Source of the DNA: Fischerella sp. PCC 9605
GTDB taxonomy: Bacteria; Cyanobacteriota; Cyanobacteriia; Cyanobacteriales; Nostocaceae
Direction of reading: 5' to 3'
DNA length: 64,000 bases
Assembly (NCBI RefSeq): GCF_000517105.1
Contig: NZ_KI912151.1
Location: 62,001 to 126,000, forward strand
Shown here one piece after another: positions 59,601 to 64,000 of this stretch; within the stretch, counting starts at the first letter, position 1; each line of letters opens with the position of its first letter. The notes beneath the pieces are model-generated. The model was not told the origin of the DNA. It saw only the letters and a program-made list of their open reading frames with translations, and made no database searches. Both the position numbers and the translations under genes were made by a program.

Positions 59601-62483
59601 TTAAAAAGAGATAGGAGCGATCGCTGCAATATCTGGGTCGCAGCCACCTACTTGACTGGTGGCTAGTATCCATACAGAAGCCCCCTGCTTCAGAAATATT
59701 TCGGTAACAGTATTGCTGGCTTTGCGAGGTAACATTGTTCGCCAACTTAGTAAACCGGTGAACAGTTGTTTAAGAGGACTGTCTTCTAGAGAACTGCCCA
59801 GATTTTCAGTAGAGTTCTGCCAGTCAGCCCGTGCGACACCAAAGGGCAATAGTTCCCTCCGCAGAGATTCTCCTAACTTCTCCAACTTTTGCAGCCGACT
59901 GACTTGTTCGGGATTGTGCTTCAACCAGTCTTGATACTCAGAATTATTAGATTTAATTGCAACCTGGATGGTTTTAATTGCTGCGTATAATGCTTGGTTA
60001 GAATCTTGGGAACAGTTATTTGCAGGCCCGACGTAAGTTACACCCGTGCCGTCACCAATCCGGTAACGCGCTGTCATGATTTCCAATTCACGAATGAGTG
60101 TCTGCAATGCCGATCGCTTGACACCATTAAAATCGTAGTCTTCGGTGAAAGGAGCAAATTTGATCAAAATGTTGGTAGTGGGACGAATCCCGATCCAGCC
60201 AAATTGGCGATCGCCCATATAACGCGACCAATGCAATGTTCCAGCAATCAGTCCATCGCTATTGTGAGTGTAAACCTGGTGATAGTCTATATCAAAGCAC
60301 AACTCATCTGTTAAAGGTTCCCGCACTACCCGCGCCACCCCATAGGCAAAATGACCAAAGTAGATGGAACTGCTAGCTGCTGCTTCGCGTTTTTTGCCGC
60401 CAATCCCGCCATAGACATGGACAACCAAAGCGCGATCGCCCTCACGCCATTCAGAAATTGCCTGGTCGATATCTAAAGTTTTTGTATTCAAAAGAACAGA
60501 TTCAATCAGTCCTTTGCGATCGACAATATCCTGCCAGCATTCTTTTTTAACGTAGTCAAGCGCTGCCTTTCTACCATTGATTATCCGTTGTGGTTGTACT
60601 TGCAACAAAACACGAGGGGTGATTGCCTGGACTACAAACATCCCAGCAGCATCTCTGGCACCATAAATATACCAGCCTGTTGCATTTAAGGGAGACTTTT
60701 CGATATCGTGATTAGTTGAGGGGAAAATTTCCTGCTCGTAAGGAAGTACCTTGGGCATTCGCACAATCTCCTCAACTCCGTCAAACTGACCGGAAGCGCG
60801 ATTAAAATGAACTACTCGGAAATGTTCGCCGCCGACGGTGGCCAGTTGTAAAAACTTCACCAACCCATAAAAACGCCCAGTAATTTGAACAGGTTCGCTG
60901 GTGATGTACAAAGTGGAATCCTTCACCTCCACTGGTTCGCGTAACATTACAATGACATCATCATTGGGTCTTGAACCTGCCAAAGATTCTAATGGTGTTA
61001 CCTGTCGCCAATGATTCAAGCGGACTGGAAGAATCAACCCCTGTTTGTAGCTATATTTTGCTTCTTCACTAAAGTGAACATCTTTGGTAATCGCTTGCAC
61101 CGATATTTTGGTTATGGGACTGTCAATCCATTGCAAATTTACGACCTGTCCCACCAAATATTGATATTTATCAGTAGCGTGATATATTTCCAACCAAACT
61201 CCAGACTGCCGTTGTTCCTTCGGCGGTAAAATCAACCGTCCCATCCAAGTAGCGATAGGTTGATAAAGGTCTGTTTGTACTGTCTGAGTTAAAACTCGTG
61301 CCATTGGAGTTAAGGGATAGTAGTCTGGCTGATTAAACGCTGCTTGCAGATATCGGTCGTAATTGCTGGGCTTGACTTTGACAGTTTCTTGCTCGCTGTG
61401 ATATTCCCCTAGTAAAATTTTTGTGACTAATTCTAGTGTCTGTTGGAGATGGGTGCGACCATCAGGTAATAATTTTTTCAGGTCGAAGACACCCCCAGGG
61501 CCGCTATGACCAACAGGCCCAAGTGAAGCGAAACTAATTTTGCCCATGCGTTTGGCGCGATTCCAGTAGGACAAAAAGAAGATCTTCCAGCGCTTGGGAA
61601 AAAAAATCGGCCCTAGGCACTCGACGGTGTCTTTCTCACCGACAAAATGGTAGAGGTGTTCTACCATCAAAGCATTAGTGTTTCCACTTATCACACCAGC
61701 TAAAGAAATTACCTCAATTGGTGCTGCCAGTGCCTGCTTCAGATGCGAGAGTGCTCCCATTGCTATCTGGCCACCACCACTAAAACCAATCAGTGTAATT
61801 GGTACACCACTACCAGGTTTATAGCCATAGTTAACCAGACTGTTGTACATTACCTGCGCCATCCCCTGGTTATAAATCGGGCCGTAGCGTTGATCGGCGG
61901 AAACCGTAACAACAAACATGTTACGAATGTTAATTGCCACAGCAAGCAAAGCACCGAGGATTCCAGGCTGTTCAGACATACTCAATCGCTCGGCTGTACG
62001 CCAAAAAAGCGACAGCATCCGGTCTTCCGTGAGGGGTCGATTCAGGACAGAGTAGGGAATTAGCCCTCTGATAATTACGATGTTATGTGGTAAGGCTGCT
62101 GCTAATTGGCTGAGAAACTCTTCACCATCGGGAAAGTACCGAGATGAAGCCTGACCGATACCATCCAGGTAAATTACATAACGAACAACATTTGTTTGTG
62201 GTGAGATTGGTTCTGCTAGCGTACCTGGGTTGAGTGTGGTGTCGATTTGATCGCCATACCACCCCGCCCACCAACCCAAAGCTTCCAAAGGAACTGTAAG
62301 TCCGACAAAGAGGATGGCAATCAAAGTAATCTGTGCCAAATCCAATGTCAAACTAAACGCACTACTCAAAGCTTTGTACGAAACTATCCACATATAGCGG
62401 AGAGGTGGGAACAGTAGAGTTAAAAGCAGGGCTATCAAAAAAATACCCAAAAATTTGGCGACTCGCTTCCACATCATACTCAC
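59601..62483 (-). CDS. Large membrane-anchored alpha/beta-hydrolase-like protein of unknown function
   Basis: 960 residues. Two N-terminal membrane helices (about 10-34 and 42-70) are followed by an alpha/beta-hydrolase-like region: VRYVIYLDGIGQASSRYFPDGEEFLSQLAAALP, the nucleophile elbow LIGFSGGGQIAMG with Ser235, an Asp/Glu candidate in EKDTVECLG (about 285) and a His in GPVGHSGPGG (about 325). The middle (about 430-700) is beta-rich and unassigned. The C-terminal third contains RYIGDGTGVTYVGPANNCSQDSNQALYAAIKTIQ, a segment I recall from cyanobacterial proteins labelled putative Abi/CAAX proteases, yet no CPBP membrane motif (EExxR) is seen. The reaction and substrate are unknown; lipase or peptidase activity at the membrane is a guess. 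It overlaps the Yip1-like gene by four bases (ATGA) and shares its promoter. Confidence 0.8.
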   Translation of the reverse strand: MSMMWKRVAKFLGIFLIALLLTLLFPPLRYMWIVSYKALSSAFSLTLDLAQITLIAILFVGLTVPLEALGWWAGWYGDQIDTTLNPGTLAEPISPQTNVVRYVIYLDGIGQASSRYFPDGEEFLSQLAAALPHNIVIIRGLIPYSVLNRPLTEDRMLSLFWRTAERLSMSEQPGILGALLAVAINIRNMFVVTVSADQRYGPIYNQGMAQVMYNSLVNYGYKPGSGVPITLIGFSGGGQIAMGALSHLKQALAAPIEVISLAGVISGNTNALMVEHLYHFVGEKDTVECLGPIFFPKRWKIFFLSYWNRAKRMGKISFASLGPVGHSGPGGVFDLKKLLPDGRTHLQQTLELVTKILLGEYHSEQETVKVKPSNYDRYLQAAFNQPDYYPLTPMARVLTQTVQTDLYQPIATWMGRLILPPKEQRQSGVWLEIYHATDKYQYLVGQVVNLQWIDSPITKISVQAITKDVHFSEEAKYSYKQGLILPVRLNHWRQVTPLESLAGSRPNDDVIVMLREPVEVKDSTLYITSEPVQITGRFYGLVKFLQLATVGGEHFRVVHFNRASGQFDGVEEIVRMPKVLPYEQEIFPSTNHDIEKSPLNATGWYIYGARDAAGMFVVQAITPRVLLQVQPQRIINGRKAALDYVKKECWQDIVDRKGLIESVLLNTKTLDIDQAISEWREGDRALVVHVYGGIGGKKREAAASSSIYFGHFAYGVARVVREPLTDELCFDIDYHQVYTHNSDGLIAGTLHWSRYMGDRQFGWIGIRPTTNILIKFAPFTEDYDFNGVKRSALQTLIRELEIMTARYRIGDGTGVTYVGPANNCSQDSNQALYAAIKTIQVAIKSNNSEYQDWLKHNPEQVSRLQKLEKLGESLRRELLPFGVARADWQNSTENLGSSLEDSPLKQLFTGLLSWRTMLPRKASNTVTEIFLKQGASVWILATSQVGGCDPDIAAIAPISF

Positions 62484-63175
62484 CCCTTGTCTGTGTTATT
62501 GCCAGCTTTATTGCCAGTTCGATAAATGCCGGGGGAAATTTGCGGGCCAGTTTGCAGAAGTTGTTCTAGCCCTCGCATATCTGTTACTAGTTGTGTCCCA
62601 GCCGCCTTGTTGGATAGCCATTTGCCGATCGCCGCTATTGGTCGTCCAATGGTACGCTCTAAAATTTGAAATATTACCCACCCCAAAGCCACGCACCAAA
62701 ACGCTTGCCACGCACTCAAATCAAGAGCAACACGCAAGCCAATCACAAATGCCAACAGTGTCCAAATCGAGAGCAATACCAGAATTGGCACACCCAAATA
62801 AGGCAAAGCTATAAAAAAACTAAATATTAATGGCGCATAAGCAAGCCCCATAGCAGACCACACGCTGCCAAAAGAGACATTGTCATCGAATAGTATGCGG
62901 CTCACCAACCATGTACTCAAGCCCCAAAACCCAATGCTAAATGCAAATAATACAGAGGCAATCAACAAGCTCAGGATAAAGCGAATTGGTTTGACTCGGT
63001 TGACAAACAACACAATAGCCTGACCTATAGCCTGAGAAAAGCCTGCCAGCAGCAATGTATACAAAGCTACCCTATTACTTTGGGGCAGGGTTTGAATCAA
63101 TTCAAACGCTTTGGGGTTGAGGGCGATCGCCCCGAATATAAGTTCCCAAAATCTGTCGAGGGCGGTCTCAGTCAT
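62480..63175 (-). CDS. Yip1-like membrane protein
   Basis: 231 residues from ATG 63175 (MTETALDRFWELIFGAIALNPKAFELI...); an earlier in-frame start adds nine unsupported residues. Five hydrophobic helices: ALYTLLLAGFSQAIGQAIVLFV, FILSLLIASVLFAFSIGFWGLSTWLV, MGLAYAPLIFSFFIALPYL, VLLSIWTLLAFVIGLRVAL and AFWCVALGWVIFQIL. The YAPLIFSF-P pattern is that of the Yip1 domain. The C-terminal ~40 residues are hydrophilic. First gene of a coupled operon (stop overlaps the hydrolase start by four bases). The recurrent motif at 63255-63279 is 80 bp upstream. Confidence 0.85.
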   Translation of the reverse strand: MTETALDRFWELIFGAIALNPKAFELIQTLPQSNRVALYTLLLAGFSQAIGQAIVLFVNRVKPIRFILSLLIASVLFAFSIGFWGLSTWLVSRILFDDNVSFGSVWSAMGLAYAPLIFSFFIALPYLGVPILVLLSIWTLLAFVIGLRVALDLSAWQAFWCVALGWVIFQILERTIGRPIAAIGKWLSNKAAGTQLVTDMRGLEQLLQTGPQISPGIYRTGNKAGNNTDKG

Positions 63176-63254
63176 GGTAGATGGGTGAACAAGCCAGCTC
63201 AATTATTGCAAATTTTTGATCTGCTCAATAACCTTTTCACCTTTGAGTGCTATT

Positions 63255-63279
63255 TTCAATAGCAGATAAGCCAGTTAAG
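63255..63279 (-). promoter_or_regulatory. Recurrent motif, copy upstream of the Yip1-hydrolase-DUF3611 operon
   Basis: Reading leftward: CTTAACTGGCTTATCTGCTATTGAA, preceded by ATTTCTTCAA. It lies 80 bp before the first gene, a promoter-like distance, and is close to identical to the 63483 and 53106 copies. Confidence 0.6.
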
Positions 63280-63482
63280 TAAATTAGTTGAAGAAATTAT
63301 GAATAATCCCCACCAAACTCTACAGTATAGATGGAGATTGCACTAAGTAGTTGGGCAAAATTAAATTTATTCGTGGAGACAGGGAACGCTTAACAGGAAA
63401 ACAATGTGTGTAATTAATTATTACAATCTCAGAGCTTTACTTTGCGTGTGTATTTTACAAAGTTAATTGTCTCAGCCGCTTG

Positions 63483-63507
63483 CTTAACTGACTTATCTGC
63501 CATTGAA
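63483..63507 (+). promoter_or_regulatory. Recurrent motif, copy upstream of the 63761 gene
   Basis: CTTAACTGACTTATCTGCCATTGAA, oriented rightward, 254 bp before ATG 63761. Together with the leftward copy at 63255 it forms a divergent pair in the 585-bp spacer 63176-63760, which has no other feature. Confidence 0.6.
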
Positions 63508-63760
63508 GCAATTACAAAATTATAAAATAATATACTTAATTAATACAAGCATAATTAATATGATTCAAGTTAATTGAAAATGATTGTAATTGATAACTTC
63601 AAAGATAACATCTGATGTAAGAGCAAAGAAATAATAGAGGTCATTAAACAATTGGGATTGCAATTAAATAGATATCTACACAATTAATTACAAATAAATT
63701 GAATCAGGTCTTGATGTTTAACATTCTTAATCTATAAACTAGACTCAGGAGAAGTGGCAT

Positions 63761-64000
63761 ATGGAAATTCAACGACCAAATGCTGGAGAACTTACACCCG
63801 AGGAAGCCAAGGAACTCGAAAAAGTAAAAGCCGTTATTGAGCGGGCTATTGCTGATGGTAAGCTTACCTCAGCAGAGATCCAAACTATCAGAACTGCAAT
63901 TTGGGCTGACAAAAAAGTAAGTGTGGAAGAACTCAATTTGGTCACGACACTAATCCGAGAGAAAATGGAGCGAGGAGAACTCTCACAAGATTGGTGGTAA
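63761..64000 (+). CDS. Small helical protein, hypothetical
   Basis: 79 residues, complete (TAA at 63998-64000). Preceded by AGGAGAAG. Entirely helical and charged: LTPEEAKELEKVKAVIERAIADGKLTSAEIQTIRTAIWADKKVSVEELNLVTTLIREKMERGELSQDWW. The two KLTSAEI/KVSVEEL turns recall an EF-hand or TerB-like spacing, without the acidic loop of a true EF-hand. It has a recurrent-motif copy far upstream. No family is recognised. Confidence 0.75.
   Translation: MEIQRPNAGELTPEEAKELEKVKAVIERAIADGKLTSAEIQTIRTAIWADKKVSVEELNLVTTLIREKMERGELSQDWW

Noticed and set aside
1-64000. tRNA, rRNA, CRISPR array, prophage or complete insertion sequence
   Set aside because: No T-loop GGTTCGAATC-type signature, no regularly spaced direct repeats with unique spacers and no transposase-like protein seen on either strand.

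Overview
The window looks like a chromosomal segment of a filamentous, heterocyst-forming cyanobacterium (Nostocales). Reasons: many GCGATCGC-type octamers, heptamer STRR repeats between genes, hetZ and patU heterocyst genes, carotenoid genes of myxol-glycoside synthesis, a helical carotenoid protein, and a block (hetZ-patU, sds, murI, two amidases, ssb, mreBCD) that as I recall has the same gene content as the alr0085-alr0101 region of Anabaena PCC 7120. I see no tRNA, rRNA, CRISPR array, prophage or intact insertion sequence.

Layout. 1-20.9 kb is core cell biology. It holds a TgpA-like transglutaminase (partial), patU, hetZ, a hypothetical gene, solanesyl diphosphate synthase, glutamate racemase, two tandem AMIN-Amidase_3 cell-wall amidases, a CPA2 antiporter, an EVE protein, a SIMPL protein, ssb, mreBCD and ribD. 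Heterocyst patterning, peptidoglycan precursor supply, septal remodelling and cell shape therefore sit together. 21-29 kb has an RlaP-type nucleotidyltransferase, rplU/rpmA, cruF/cruG and rnhA. 29-41.8 kb is a mixed region: a phosphatase-like gene, a LysR regulator divergent from a GST pair, two GNATs, a methyltransferase, a broken VOC gene, a histidine kinase with an ethylene-receptor-like sensor domain, a sugar transferase, surE and an acyltransferase.

41.8-64 kb reads as a stress or general-protection island: helical carotenoid protein, SDR, DUF6335, DUF2267, a PfpI/DJ-1 fused to a ferritin-like bundle, an SRPBCC protein, two tandem zinc alcohol dehydrogenases (the first frameshifted), HdeD, a cupin, YihY, a transketolase-family enzyme, Cu/Zn SOD, a frameshifted duplicated-domain protein, and a three-gene membrane operon (Yip1-like, a 960-residue alpha/beta hydrolase-like protein, DUF3611). 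Its right half carries a recurrent motif of about 25 bp (consensus CTTAACTGRCTTATYTGCYAT followed by TGAA) in front of five transcription units, always oriented toward the downstream gene. I think this is the best candidate here for an undescribed regulon.

Repeats are a second theme. STRR heptamers occur mostly as inverted pairs at gene ends. GC-rich elements (core GCGCGTCTAC) are nested inside those pairs or inside another palindrome, and one has replaced the start of the VOC gene. STRR-like sequence is also found in frame inside the histidine kinase and CruG, and perhaps SurE. All calls come from reading the sequence; no database search was run.
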